From assembly GCF_023015885.1 (NCBI RefSeq), contig NZ_JALKBE010000008.1, forward strand, positions 62,001 through 126,000: DNA of 64,000 nucleotides, written 5' to 3'. Numbering within the stretch: position 1 is the stretch's first letter; every line of letters starts with the position of its first letter. Positions 8,159-17,474 of the stretch are shown here, piece after piece. The notes beneath the pieces are model-generated. The model had not been told where the DNA came from and made no database searches. It worked only from the letters and a program-made list of their open reading frames with translations. The translations under genes and the position numbers were made by a program. This DNA is from Aliiroseovarius sp. S1123 (GTDB taxonomy: Bacteria; Pseudomonadota; Alphaproteobacteria; Rhodobacterales; Rhodobacteraceae).

Positions 8159-9075
8159 CAGTGGCCCCCTGCCGCGCCAATTTCAAACAGTTCGGTGGGT
8201 TGGATCAGCAGATCCAGACCAAGTTTGCCGCAGACCGCCAGCACCATGACGGCCAGAAGTACGCGGAGCTGTTCCGCTTTCAGGCGCACACCGATCCGGG
8301 CACCGATCTGGGCACCGATGACACCGCCGACCAGCAGCAGGACGGCCAACCCCATATCCACGGTGAAGTTGGTTGTGGCGTGCAGCAGCGTGGTGAAGGC
8401 GGTAACGAAGATGATCTGGAACAGCGACGTCCCGACGACAACTTTCGTTGGCATTCCAAGCAGATAAATCATGGCAGGCACCATGATGAAGCCGCCACCC
8501 ACACCCATGATCGCGGCCAGAATACCGACGAGAACACCGACGAGAACCGGAGGAATGACCGAGATATACAGCCCCGAGGTACGGAACTTCATCTTGAAAG
8601 GCAGATTGTGGACCCAAGTGTGCTTGCGTCGTTTCGGAACGCCGTTTCCGCCGCGTGACTTCATCAAGGCACGCAGGCTTTCAACGAACATCAACGAACC
8701 GATGATACCAAGGAAAAGCACATAGGACAGTTTGACCAGCAGATCGACCTGCCCGATGGCCTTCAATGCGTTGAACAGCTGTACCCCGAGGGCGGCCCCG
8801 ATCAGACCGCCGATCAACAGCACGACCCCCATTCGGAGGTCCACCGTCTTTCGCTTCAAATGTGCCAAAACGCCTGAAAACGAGCTTGCAACAATCTGGT
8901 TTGCTTCAGTCGCAACCGCAACGGCTGGCGGGATCCCGATGAAGAACAGAAGGGGGGTCATCAAGAAGCCCCCTCCGACACCAAACATGCCAGACAGGAT
9001 GCCGACTATGCCACCGAGGCCCAGCAGAAGGAACGCGTTTACGGACACTTCGGCGATTGGCAGGTAAATCTGCAT
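8158..9075 (-). CDS. TauE/SafE (TSUP) family anion exporter
   Basis: Inner-membrane permease of 305 residues, predicted to move sulfite, sulfonates or other sulfur-containing anions. It shows the two-repeat TSUP layout, each half beginning with a glycine-rich segment: GIVGILSGMFGVGGGF near residues 22-37 and ILAAIMGVGGGFIM near 190. About eight hydrophobic helices are apparent. It lies first in a two-gene unit with the TIGR02186 gene. The real substrate is not determined by sequence. Confidence 0.85.
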   Translation of the reverse strand: MQIYLPIAEVSVNAFLLLGLGGIVGILSGMFGVGGGFLMTPLLFFIGIPPAVAVATEANQIVASSFSGVLAHLKRKTVDLRMGVVLLIGGLIGAALGVQLFNALKAIGQVDLLVKLSYVLFLGIIGSLMFVESLRALMKSRGGNGVPKRRKHTWVHNLPFKMKFRTSGLYISVIPPVLVGVLVGILAAIMGVGGGFIMVPAMIYLLGMPTKVVVGTSLFQIIFVTAFTTLLHATTNFTVDMGLAVLLLVGGVIGAQIGARIGVRLKAEQLRVLLAVMVLAVCGKLGLDLLIQPTELFEIGAAGGH

Positions 9076-9129
9076 AAGGCGGGGTACTCTGAATGATCAG
9101 TCTTGGGGTTGGCCCATTAATGGCGCAAA

Positions 9130-9942
9130 TCAGGCGGGCTCGTCACCTGTTAAGTAGCGTCTAACCAGTTTTTCCAGCTTTTCAGCACCAAGTGGAGCCA
9201 TTTTTTTGGTGTGTTCGTGGCTGATTGCCTCGTCCGACAGGCCTTGGGCCATGTTGGTGATGGTCGAGAAGCCCGCAACACGCAGTCCAAGGAAGCGCGC
9301 CAGAATCACTTCGGGCACGGTGGACATGCCGACGGCGTCTGCCCCGAGGGTGCGGATAGCGCGGATTTCGGCGGGGGTTTCAAATGACGGGCCGGAATAC
9401 CACGCGTAGGTGCCATGCTGCAGGGCGATGCCTTCCTCTGCCGCGATGCGCTGGAAATCTGCCGCCATTTCCGGGTCATAAGCGCCGCCCATCGGCACAA
9501 ACCGCGCGTCGGTCTTTTCCCCGATCAAAGGGTTCAGGCCCGAGAAGTTGATGTGGTCGGTAATCTGCATCAGATCGCCCGGTGGGATGTCTGCCCGCAT
9601 GGACCCCGCGGCATTGGTCACGATCAGGCGATCCGCGCCAAGCTCTTTCAAGACCTCCAGCGGCAGGCGCATCGCGTCAGAGCGCCCGTTCTCGTAATAA
9701 TGCTCGCGCCCTCCGAACACCGCCACCCGGGTGGTGCCCAGCGTGCCGATGGCAAGGTTCGGGTTGTGGCCCGAGACACCGGCATGTGGGAAGCCTTCAA
9801 GCCGGCCATAGGGGATCGCGACGCCGTCCACCGCCTCGGCCAAATGGCCAAGACCGGACCCGAGGACCAGACCGACCTCGACGGGGGCGGTGCCGGCAAC
9901 GGCGCGGATCTGATCCGCGAGCGCCTTAGCGTTCTTTGACAT
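9130..9942 (-). CDS. Purine-nucleoside phosphorylase
   Basis: Phosphorolyses purine nucleosides to the free base and (deoxy)ribose-1-phosphate. The 270-residue protein matches trimeric PNPs: GSGLG phosphate loop near 28-32, VTNAAGSM near 108, PGDLMQITDHINF near 120, the YSGPSFETPAEI segment, and GMSTVPEV followed by TNMAQGLS. Its start overlaps the end of an upstream permease gene by 17 bases. It is therefore the last gene of a nucleoside uptake and cleavage operon, which supports nucleosides as the transported substrate. Confidence 0.93.
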   Translation of the reverse strand: MSKNAKALADQIRAVAGTAPVEVGLVLGSGLGHLAEAVDGVAIPYGRLEGFPHAGVSGHNPNLAIGTLGTTRVAVFGGREHYYENGRSDAMRLPLEVLKELGADRLIVTNAAGSMRADIPPGDLMQITDHINFSGLNPLIGEKTDARFVPMGGAYDPEMAADFQRIAAEEGIALQHGTYAWYSGPSFETPAEIRAIRTLGADAVGMSTVPEVILARFLGLRVAGFSTITNMAQGLSDEAISHEHTKKMAPLGAEKLEKLVRRYLTGDEPA

Positions 9943-10933
9943 AGGGTTGCCCCCCGGCCTTGGGTGCTACGGATTTGCCGACAAAGCCGGCAAGGATTAC
10001 CACGGTCAGGATATAGGGCAGGGCCTGCATGAACTGGACCGGAATGACGATGCCGCCAAGGTCGATGTTCTGATACCGGTTCGCAATGGCCTCGAGCAGA
10101 CCAAAGAGGAATGTGGCGCCAAGCGCGGGCACCGGTTTCCACTTGGCGAAGATCAGGGCTGCCAGCGCGATATAGCCACGCCCGGCCGACATTTCTTTGA
10201 TGAAGCCTGCACCAAGGCCAGTGGCCAGATAGACACCGGACAGACCGCAAAGAGTGCCTGCAATCGCCATCGAGGCATAGCGCAACTTGATCACGGACAC
10301 GCCAGCGGTATCCACAGCCGCCGGGTTTTCACCCACTGCGCGCAGGCGCAGGCCGAACCGGGTGCGGAACAGGACGAACCACGACAGGGGCACCATCAGA
10401 AGGGCGACATAGACCAGAATGGTGTGGCCCGAGATGAACTCGGAATAGACTTGCTGGATCGGGTTGGCTTGATCAATCAAAACGCGCAGGGGGACGCCTG
10501 CGGCCTCGGCATCGGATTTTCCAAGGGCAAAAGGCAATTCGATAGGAGGGAAGCGGCCTTTGCCCATCAGGGGCGGTGTCCGTCCGCCTTGGCTGAACCA
10601 TGCCTGGGCAGCCAGCACGGTAAGGCCCGACGCCAGAAAGTTCAGCGCCACGCCGGAAATCAGCTGATTGCCGCGGAAGGTAATCGACGCCACGCCGTGC
10701 ACAGCCGAAAAGCTGATCGACGCGAAGACACCGCACAGAAGACCCAACCAGACAGATCCGGTGACGGACGCAATGGCGGCAGCCATGAATGCTGAGACAA
10801 GGATCTTGCCCTCAAGCCCAATATCAAAAATGCCGGCGCGTTCGGAAAACAGGCCCGCCAGACAAGCGAAAAGCAGGGGCGTGGCAAGGCGCAGGGCCGA
10901 GTCGGCAATCTGGACGATCGTCAGGAAATCCAT
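9926..10933 (-). CDS. Nucleoside-type ABC transporter permease (second)
   Basis: Membrane subunit of a BmpA/PnrA-class (BPD_transp_2) importer, 335 residues with about nine hydrophobic helices. I placed the start at 10933 because this ATG follows the stop of the preceding permease by one base; a longer reading frame overlaps that gene without support. The segment AGIFDIGLEGKIL and the conserved GENPAAVDTAGV loop are typical of this family. It pairs with the permease encoded just upstream. Confidence 0.9.
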   Translation of the reverse strand: MDFLTIVQIADSALRLATPLLFACLAGLFSERAGIFDIGLEGKILVSAFMAAAIASVTGSVWLGLLCGVFASISFSAVHGVASITFRGNQLISGVALNFLASGLTVLAAQAWFSQGGRTPPLMGKGRFPPIELPFALGKSDAEAAGVPLRVLIDQANPIQQVYSEFISGHTILVYVALLMVPLSWFVLFRTRFGLRLRAVGENPAAVDTAGVSVIKLRYASMAIAGTLCGLSGVYLATGLGAGFIKEMSAGRGYIALAALIFAKWKPVPALGATFLFGLLEAIANRYQNIDLGGIVIPVQFMQALPYILTVVILAGFVGKSVAPKAGGQPYVKER

Positions 10934-10934
10934 T

Positions 10935-12041
10935 TTACGCGTCCTTTCGCTTGGCGGCGGCGATGAACATGCGTTCGACCGGCATGCGGACCATGTTGTC
11001 CAGTGCACCTGTGAACAGGATCACCAGACCCTGAATGACCACGATCAGCTCGCGCGGGATTTTCGACCACAAAGACAGCTCGCTGCCGCCCTGATAGAGG
11101 AACCCAAACAGAAGCGCGGCCAGCAGCACTCCGAAGGGATGGTTGCGACCCATCAGCGCCACCGCGATGCCGATAAAGCCCGCGCCTTCGACGGCGTTCA
11201 GGATCAGGCGCTCGTGCTGGCCCATCGTGGCGTTGATCGCCATCAGACCCGAAATGGCACCTGACAGCATCATCGCAACGATGATGATCTTGGTGGGCGA
11301 GATGCCCGCATAGACCGAGGCCGTCGGGCTTTCCCCAAAGGCGCGGATTTCATAGCCCAGTCGCGAGCGGTTCATCAGCAGATAAACCACGACGCACATG
11401 GCAAGTGCTACGAACAGCGATACATTTGCAGGTGCGGACTTGGAAAAGCTGATGCCCAGCGGGGCCAGAAGCTCGTGCAGCGTGGGCAGGTTCGTCACGT
11501 CCGGGAAGCTGGCCGAGGCACTTTCCTGCGCCCCCTTTAGCTTCAGGGGTTTGATCAGCAAATAGCCCATCAGCGCTGTGGCGATGAAGTTGAACATGAT
11601 CGTGGTGATCACGACGTGGCTGCCACGTTTGGCTTGCAAATAGGCCGGGATCAACGCCCAACCCGCGCCGAACAGACCGCCTGCGATCATCGCGAAGATC
11701 AATGCGATGCTCCAATGGGGCATCAAAACCGTGGGAATGAACAGGCAGGCCAGTCCCACCCCTAGACCGCCGATCATCGCCTGACCTTCACCGCCAATGT
11801 TGAACATTGCGGCTTTGAACGCGATGGACACGGCAAGCCCGGTGAAGATGAAATTAGTGGTGTAATAGAGCGTATAGCCCCAGCCATAGGTCGACCCGAA
11901 GGCGCCGTCGATCATGGTCATCAGTGCCTTGAACGGGTTTTCCCCGATGGCGAAAATCACCAGACCCGACAGAACGAAAGCGATCAGCAGGTTCAGAAAA
12001 GGAATAAGGGCGACGTCAGCCCATTTCGGCATCTTGTCCAT
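10935..12041 (-). CDS. Nucleoside-type ABC transporter permease (first)
   Basis: Membrane subunit of 368 residues with multiple hydrophobic segments. It contains the family-typical FNIGGEGQAMIGG segment and the GESPTASVYAGIS cytoplasmic loop that contacts the ATPase. The start is at the very end of the ATPase gene (position 12041 shared), so the transporter genes are coupled. It forms a heterodimer with the following permease. Confidence 0.9.
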   Translation of the reverse strand: MDKMPKWADVALIPFLNLLIAFVLSGLVIFAIGENPFKALMTMIDGAFGSTYGWGYTLYYTTNFIFTGLAVSIAFKAAMFNIGGEGQAMIGGLGVGLACLFIPTVLMPHWSIALIFAMIAGGLFGAGWALIPAYLQAKRGSHVVITTIMFNFIATALMGYLLIKPLKLKGAQESASASFPDVTNLPTLHELLAPLGISFSKSAPANVSLFVALAMCVVVYLLMNRSRLGYEIRAFGESPTASVYAGISPTKIIIVAMMLSGAISGLMAINATMGQHERLILNAVEGAGFIGIAVALMGRNHPFGVLLAALLFGFLYQGGSELSLWSKIPRELIVVIQGLVILFTGALDNMVRMPVERMFIAAAKRKDA

Positions 12042-13609
12042 CAGCTGTCTCCTTCCCCGGTGACACCGGCCATCAGAAGGCCGAGTTCGCGTTCATCGGT
12101 CTGATCGGGCAGGCGTTCGCCCATGATATGCCCGTCAAACATCACGGCGATGCGGTCGGACAGCGACAGGATCTCTTCCAGCTCGACCGAGACCAGAAGC
12201 ACGGCTTTACCCTGATCGCGCAGGCCGATGATCTGCTTGTGAATGAACTCGATCGCGCCGATGTCCACGCCTCGTGTGGGCTGACCGACCAGAAGAAGGT
12301 CCGGATTACGCTCGATCTCGCGGGCCACGACGATTTTCTGTTGGTTCCCGCCCGAAAAGCTTTTCGCGGCTAGATGGGGCAGGGGCGGACGGACGTCGAA
12401 ACGATCCATCTTGTCCTGCGCAACCTCGACCATCTTGGCGTTGTCCATCAGAAGCTTATTCTTCTGGTACTCGGGCTCGTGATGGTATCCGAACACCATG
12501 TTCTGCCATGCAGGGAAGTTCATGATCAGCCCGTGTTCCTGACGATCTTCCGGGACATGCGCAATCCCACGCGCACGACGCGAGCGCCCGTCCGAAAACT
12601 TGCCCGTCAGATCAATCGGGTCACCATTAATGCGGATTTCACCTGTGGCCGTAACATAGCCGCCAAGCACTTCCAGCAGCTCGGACTGACCGTTGCCAGA
12701 AACCCCCGCAATGCCCAGAATTTCGCCCGCACGGACGTTCAGGTTGATGCCTTTCAGGCGCTCGACCCCATGGTCGTCGACCATGCGCAGGTCTTTGACT
12801 TCCAACACGTTCTCACCCGGCTGTGCGGGCACTTTATCGACGCGCAGAAGCACTTTGCGCCCGACCATCAGCTCGGCCAGTTCTTCTGGGTTGGTGTCTT
12901 TGGTTTTCACTGTCGCCGTCATCTGGCCACGACGCATCACGGACACGGTGTCGGTGATCTCCATAATCTCGCGCAGCTTGTGGGTGATCAGGACGATGGT
13001 TTTGCCTTGATCACGCAGCCCGTTCAGGATGCGGAACAGGTGGTCGGCCTCGGCCGGCGTCAAAACGCCCGTCGGTTCGTCCAGAATCAGGATATCGGCT
13101 TCGCGATAGAGCGCCTTGAGGATCTCGACACGTTGCTGCGTTCCAACGCCCAGATCTTCGATCAGAGCCTCGGGATTTACGTGGAGCTCATACTCATCTG
13201 CCAGAGATTTCAGTGTTTTGCGTGCCTTGGCCAGCGACGGGCGCAGCATCGGGCCGTCCTCGACCCCAAGGATCACGTTTTCAAGCACCGAGAAATTTTC
13301 GACCAGTTTGAAGTGCTGGAACACCATCCCGATGCCAGCACGAATGGCGGCCTGACTGTCGGGGATCTGGGTTTCTTTTCCGTGGATGAAGATTTGGCCT
13401 TCATCGGCTTTGTAGAACCCATAGAGAATGGACATCAACGTGGACTTGCCCGCGCCGTTTTCGCCGATGATCCCATGGATCGTCCCCGGCTGAACGGAAA
13501 TCGAGATGTCCTTGTTCGCCTGCACCGGCCCAAAGGCCTTCGAAATGCCGCGAAGCTCAATTGCGGGGGCAACAGTTGCCTGTTGCCCCTCGGTTTTTGC
13601 GCCTACCAT
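12041..13609 (-). CDS. Duplicated ABC ATPase of a nucleoside-type importer
   Basis: ATP-binding subunit of 522 residues with two fused nucleotide-binding domains, as in sugar and nucleoside importers. The first domain has the Walker A GENGAGKST near 52-60 and the Walker B ILDEPTGVL. The second has a degenerate Walker A (GVSGNGQSE near residue 302) but an intact signature, FSGGNQQK. This asymmetry is usual for the family. It lies 7 bases after the substrate-binding gene and is followed directly by two permease genes. Confidence 0.92.
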   Translation of the reverse strand: MVGAKTEGQQATVAPAIELRGISKAFGPVQANKDISISVQPGTIHGIIGENGAGKSTLMSILYGFYKADEGQIFIHGKETQIPDSQAAIRAGIGMVFQHFKLVENFSVLENVILGVEDGPMLRPSLAKARKTLKSLADEYELHVNPEALIEDLGVGTQQRVEILKALYREADILILDEPTGVLTPAEADHLFRILNGLRDQGKTIVLITHKLREIMEITDTVSVMRRGQMTATVKTKDTNPEELAELMVGRKVLLRVDKVPAQPGENVLEVKDLRMVDDHGVERLKGINLNVRAGEILGIAGVSGNGQSELLEVLGGYVTATGEIRINGDPIDLTGKFSDGRSRRARGIAHVPEDRQEHGLIMNFPAWQNMVFGYHHEPEYQKNKLLMDNAKMVEVAQDKMDRFDVRPPLPHLAAKSFSGGNQQKIVVAREIERNPDLLLVGQPTRGVDIGAIEFIHKQIIGLRDQGKAVLLVSVELEEILSLSDRIAVMFDGHIMGERLPDQTDERELGLLMAGVTGEGDS

Positions 13610-13616
13610 GGTCGGA

Positions 13617-14612
13617 TCAGAAGTCCAGAACCGGGCAGCTGTCGTCGGACATATAGTCGTGTACGACCAGTTCGCCCGAGATGATCTTGGCGGCAGCAGC
13701 GTCCACGGCGGCCTTCATTTCATCCGAAACCAGTGCTGCGTTGTGCTCGTCCAGCGCATAGCCAACGCCTTCGGCTGCCAGGTTCATGACCTGTACGCCC
13801 GGCTTGATGTCTGCACCCATTTTCATGGCTTCATACACGGCCACGTCCACGCGCTTCAGCATCGAGGTCAGGACCTTGCCCGACTGAAGGTGGTTCTGGT
13901 TCGAGTCCACGCCGATCGACAGGATGCCTTCGTCAGCTGCAGTTTGCAGAACACCCAGACCGGTGCCGCCGGCGGCTGCATACACGATGTCAGCGCCTTG
14001 GCTGATCTGTGCCTTGGTCAGTTCGCCGCCCTTCACCGGGTCGTTCCAAGCCGACGGCGTGGTGCCGGTCATGTTGGCAATCACGGTAGCGTCCGGGTTC
14101 ACGGCCAAAACGCCTTCGGCATAGCCACATGCGAATTTGCGGATCAGCGGGATGTCCATGCCGCCGATAAAGCCCACGGTGCCCGATTTCGAGGCGGTCG
14201 CGGCCATCATGCCGACCAGATACGAGCCTTCATGCTCGGAGAATGCAACGTTCAGAACGTTCGGCGCATCCGACCAGCCGTCGATGGTGACGAAGGTGGT
14301 GTCGGGATAATCGGGGGCCACTTCCGAGATCGGGGTCGACATGGCGAAACCCATGGTGATTACCGGGTTTGCACCGGTTTCCGCAAAGCGGCGCAGGGCC
14401 TGTTCACGTTGGGCTTCCGACTGCAGTTCGACCTCAAGATACGAACCACCGGTTTCAGCGGCCCATTTTTCGGCGCCATTGAAGCCAGCTTCGTTGAAGG
14501 ATTTGTCAAATTTACCGCCTAAGTCGAAAATGATTGCGGGCTCGGCCAGCGCGGCACCTGCGGTCAGGGCCAACGACGCAGCTGCGCCTAGAAAGCTTTT
14601 CATCAGGGTCAT
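13617..14612 (-). CDS. BMP-family substrate-binding lipoprotein-like protein
   Basis: Periplasmic binding component of the nucleoside importer, 331 residues from the ATG at 14612, which follows GGGAGA at good spacing. An in-frame ATG further upstream adds 36 residues without signal character. The N-terminus is a signal peptide ending near AALAEP, without an obvious lipobox. The mature part begins AIIFDLGGKFDKSFNEAGF, the Bmp/PnrA fold signature, with D and F positions that contact nucleosides in PnrA. It is first in a five-gene operon ending in purine-nucleoside phosphorylase, so purine nucleosides are the likely ligand. Confidence 0.9.
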   Translation of the reverse strand: MTLMKSFLGAAASLALTAGAALAEPAIIFDLGGKFDKSFNEAGFNGAEKWAAETGGSYLEVELQSEAQREQALRRFAETGANPVITMGFAMSTPISEVAPDYPDTTFVTIDGWSDAPNVLNVAFSEHEGSYLVGMMAATASKSGTVGFIGGMDIPLIRKFACGYAEGVLAVNPDATVIANMTGTTPSAWNDPVKGGELTKAQISQGADIVYAAAGGTGLGVLQTAADEGILSIGVDSNQNHLQSGKVLTSMLKRVDVAVYEAMKMGADIKPGVQVMNLAAEGVGYALDEHNAALVSDEMKAAVDAAAAKIISGELVVHDYMSDDSCPVLDF

Positions 14613-14794
14613 TTCAATTCTCCCGGTTGTTGTTGTTGTGGGGTCGCACAGACTGCCTGTCTGCCGATTCCCCAAAAGTCTGCGAGCAGATCGCTGCCAA
14701 GGATCATCCGGGATTTTCAACAGAGGGCAAGAGGAGATGCTGAAATTTGTTCGCCGCAGTGCCGCAAAACTTGGGGAAAATCAGAAGGTTCACC

Positions 14795-15217
14795 TTAGGT
14801 AAGGTGCTTTTCCATCAGGGTTGCGTCGCAGGTCGAGCCGTCGGATCGCGTGTAATATGCAGGCCGTTGGCCACAGGTTAACCAGCCCGCTTTGCGGTAG
14901 AGAGCACGGGCCGCAGCGTTGTCTTCTGCGACCTCAAGAAAGGCGCGCGTTGCCCCCATTTGGGCGGCGGTGCGTTCGAACCCTTGCAGCAATTTGGCGC
15001 CGGTCCCTTGCCCCTGCGCCTCAGGAATGACGGCAACCGTCAGAAGCTCGGCCTCGTCAACGACAACGCGCCCCATGGCAAAGCCGTTGGGCTGGGCAAC
15101 AGTGAATACATGCGGTGAGGTCTGAAGCTGCGCGATCTCATCCGCGCTCCAGCCGCGCGATGCAATGAATGCTGCGACATGGATGGCCGACAGGTCGTCT
15201 GCGGTTGCGTCAGTCAT
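14795..15217 (-). CDS. rimI: RimI-like ribosomal protein alanine N-acetyltransferase
   Basis: GNAT acetyltransferase of 140 residues. The acetyl-CoA loop is EAQGQGTGAKLL near 69-80, followed by FLEVAEDNAAARALYRKAGW, the RimI-type motif B region. RimI acetylates the N-terminus of ribosomal protein S18. It lies 6 bases after tsaB; the tsaB-rimI pairing is common in proteobacteria and supports the assignment. Another small-substrate GNAT activity remains possible. Confidence 0.82.
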   Translation of the reverse strand: MTDATADDLSAIHVAAFIASRGWSADEIAQLQTSPHVFTVAQPNGFAMGRVVVDEAELLTVAVIPEAQGQGTGAKLLQGFERTAAQMGATRAFLEVAEDNAAARALYRKAGWLTCGQRPAYYTRSDGSTCDATLMEKHLT

Positions 15218-15223
15218 GGCGGA

Positions 15224-15832
15224 TCAGGGCAGGATCACCGGCGCGGGATCGCGCGGAGGGGCGGCGTCAGCGGACCGGATATAGAGCGGTGCAGGGCGGT
15301 CGGAGACATCGCCTGCGTGCAAGCGTTCGGCGGCGATCCGGGCGATGGCGGGGGCCGGGGGCGTTGTGGTCTCGGGGCCGACACGGTCCCCGGTTAGGGC
15401 GTCTGCCTCAGTGCACGTAATCAGGCTCGGCGAGGTATCACCATTCTCGGCAAAATGCTGCGCGTAGACGTGATCCCGCCGTGCGTCGATCAGGGACCAG
15501 ACGGGGCGGGGGGTGCCATGGGCCTGTGCTTCAAGTGACGACACCCCGATGGCGGGTACGCCCAAGGACAAGGCCAGCCCACGTGCTGCCGAGACCGATA
15601 TGCGGATGCCGGTGAAGTTCCCCGGGCCAACACCCACGCCGATGGCGCTTAGGTCAGACCATGCCATGTCAGCGTCGGCCAGAACCTCTTCCAGCAGCGG
15701 AAACAGTCGTTCGGCTTGGCCTTTAGCCATGTCCTCGTGCTTTTCAGCGACAATCGTGTCCCCGCACAGCAAAGCGGCCGCGCAATGCGCGGCCGATGTG
15801 TCAAATGCCAAGATCACCGGATCAGGCCGCAA
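15224..15832 (-). CDS. tsaB: TsaB, tRNA threonylcarbamoyladenosine complex subunit
   Basis: Non-catalytic partner of TsaD in forming t6A37 of ANN-decoding tRNAs. The 202-residue protein has the ASKHA-fold N-terminus ILAFDTSAAHCAAAL and the family hallmark GPGNFTGIR near residue 70. Length is typical. Its start overlaps the preceding NifU-family gene by 11 bases and its end lies 6 bases before rimI. Confidence 0.93.
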   Translation of the reverse strand: MRPDPVILAFDTSAAHCAAALLCGDTIVAEKHEDMAKGQAERLFPLLEEVLADADMAWSDLSAIGVGVGPGNFTGIRISVSAARGLALSLGVPAIGVSSLEAQAHGTPRPVWSLIDARRDHVYAQHFAENGDTSPSLITCTEADALTGDRVGPETTTPPAPAIARIAAERLHAGDVSDRPAPLYIRSADAAPPRDPAPVILP

Positions 15833-16382
15833 CGGGGCGTACCTCGACCACTTCGGGGATATAGTGCTTCAGCAGGTTCTCGATCCCCATTTTCAAGGTC
15901 AGGGTCGAGGACGGGCAGCCCGCGCAGGCGCCTTGCATGTGCAGGTAAACGATGCCGCGATCAAAGCCGTGGAAGGTGATGTCGCCACCATCTTGGGCCA
16001 CAGCCGGGCGGACGCGGGTGTCCAGAAGCTCTTTGATTTGTTCAACGATTTCGCTGTCTTCGCCGGTGTGTTCAGCATGGCCCGAGGCCGCAGCTTCACC
16101 CGCCATAACCGCCTGACCCGACTGGAAATGCTCCATGATCGCGCCGAGGATGGCGGGCTTGATGTGATCCCAGTCCACCGCATCGTCCTTGGTCACGGTA
16201 ACGAAATCAGCGCCAAAGAACACGCCGGTCACGCCGTTCACCTTGAAGATACGCGCCGCCAGCGGCGAGCCTTCGGCGGCGTCGGCAGTCGGGAAGTCAG
16301 CGGTTCCAGCCCCCAATACGTCCTGACCGGGCAGGAATTTCAGGGTTGCGGGGTTCGGAGTGGATTCAGTCTGAATGAACAT
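15822..16382 (-). CDS. NifU-family iron-sulfur scaffold protein (NfuA-like)
   Basis: Carries and delivers Fe-S clusters. The 186-residue protein has an N-terminal Nfu_N domain beginning MFIQTESTPNPATLKFLPG and a C-terminal NifU domain with the CAGCPSS cluster-binding CxxC near residue 150. I chose the ATG at 16382; a longer frame reaches 16502 but overlaps the end of the neighbouring gene and reads into non-family sequence. It is the first gene of an NfuA-TsaB-RimI unit. Confidence 0.93.
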   Translation of the reverse strand: MFIQTESTPNPATLKFLPGQDVLGAGTADFPTADAAEGSPLAARIFKVNGVTGVFFGADFVTVTKDDAVDWDHIKPAILGAIMEHFQSGQAVMAGEAAASGHAEHTGEDSEIVEQIKELLDTRVRPAVAQDGGDITFHGFDRGIVYLHMQGACAGCPSSTLTLKMGIENLLKHYIPEVVEVRPVAA

Positions 16383-16467
16383 GGGCGCACCTTTTCTGTC
16401 AGGTTTGATATGGGGCGCGAGACATTGACTGTCAAGCCGCTGAACCCCGATGGAAGCGCCTGCCAGA

Positions 16468-16932
16468 CTAGATGATCTTTGGTTGGAGTTCGGACAGATC
16501 ATAGCGCGTTACGGTCCCAAAATCCTCGGCCTCGGGCCCGATCTTGGCCAGAACGCGTGCTAGATCACGGTGGTTTGAGTGACTCCAGAGAGCAATGGCG
16601 AAGGCTTCGATGCAATCATCCGTGGCGATGTTGTGGTGCTGACGATGGGCCTGAACCTCTTTCGTCATGCCTGCGCGTGTTCCAAATGGTCGCGGCGCTT
16701 CGGTCACATCCCATTGGTGCACTAGAATGGCACGCAGGATCGAGGGCAGGACATCCCCGAAAGCAATCACTTGTTCGGGTGTTAGTCGCGCGCGAAAGCA
16801 GCGTAAGACACCCTCGATTGCAGTGTAGGTCATATTGTCTGACAGCAGGGCCGAGCCCATTTCGTCTTTCGTGCGCGCCAAGATCGATGCGAATTCTTTT
16901 TGCGCGTGGCGATATGTCCAAGGCATTGGCAT
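16468..16932 (-). CDS. DUF2267 protein
   Basis: Soluble, largely helical 154-residue protein matching the DUF2267 family as I know it (TGYRHA-like start, here WTYRHAQKEF, and an LRA(I)L core). No function is established. It lies 12 bases upstream on the same transcript side as nothing essential: the universal stress protein gene precedes... its own start is next to the end of a Usp gene on the same strand (16945), so the order is usp, then this gene's start at 16932 after a 12-base gap. The pairing with a universal stress protein hints at a stress role. Confidence 0.7.
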   Translation of the reverse strand: MPMPWTYRHAQKEFASILARTKDEMGSALLSDNMTYTAIEGVLRCFRARLTPEQVIAFGDVLPSILRAILVHQWDVTEAPRPFGTRAGMTKEVQAHRQHHNIATDDCIEAFAIALWSHSNHRDLARVLAKIGPEAEDFGTVTRYDLSELQPKII

Positions 16933-16944
16933 CGGGTGTTGGGC

Positions 16945-17400
16945 CTAGGTGATCGCTTCTAGGCGTTCCTTGGTCATCGTGCCGGGGACAATGGTGATCG
17001 GGATTGGCAGATCGGCGGCGGCTCGGGTCATTTGCGTCACCAGCGGACCGGGGCCGGCTTTTCCTTCACCTGCGCCCAGAACCAGCACGCCCACATCGGG
17101 GTTCTCGCGCACATGGGCCAGAATTTCCGGCACGGCCTCTCCTTCGCGGATGACCAGCTCGGGTTCGACGTCCTGACGGTCGCGCATCCATTTCGCGAAG
17201 ACCTCATAATGCACGGTGATCCGCTCGCGCTCTTCCTCGCGCATCAGCTCGCCCACGCCGATCCAGTGATTAAACTCGTCTGGTGGGATGATCGACAGAA
17301 CCGTGACGCCTCCGCCCGTATGGGCCGCACGCATGGCGGCGAACCGCATCGCGTTCAGGCATTCGCGGCTGTCATCCAGAATTACGAGAAACTTGCGCAT
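16945..17400 (-). CDS. Universal stress protein (UspA family)
   Basis: Single-domain Usp of 151 residues. It begins KFLVILDDSRECLNAMRFA, and the C-terminal nucleotide-binding region reads VLVLGAGEGKAGPGPL, a variant of the usual GxxGxnG-S/T pattern with reduced serines. ATP binding is therefore plausible but not certain. The gene is followed after 12 bases by the DUF2267 gene on the same strand. Confidence 0.85.
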   Translation of the reverse strand: MRKFLVILDDSRECLNAMRFAAMRAAHTGGGVTVLSIIPPDEFNHWIGVGELMREEERERITVHYEVFAKWMRDRQDVEPELVIREGEAVPEILAHVRENPDVGVLVLGAGEGKAGPGPLVTQMTRAAADLPIPITIVPGTMTKERLEAIT

Positions 17401-17474
17401 AGATGTCCTCCGAAACGGGATTACTCTGCCCGAGCGGTTGAGGAGTGTCTATCGTTTTTCTGCGATCCCGCGTC

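Noticed and set aside
14613-14794. Purine riboswitch before the nucleoside importer operon
   Set aside because: None of the conserved purine-aptamer loop sequences is present; only a five-base CAGAC/GTCTG hairpin is visible.
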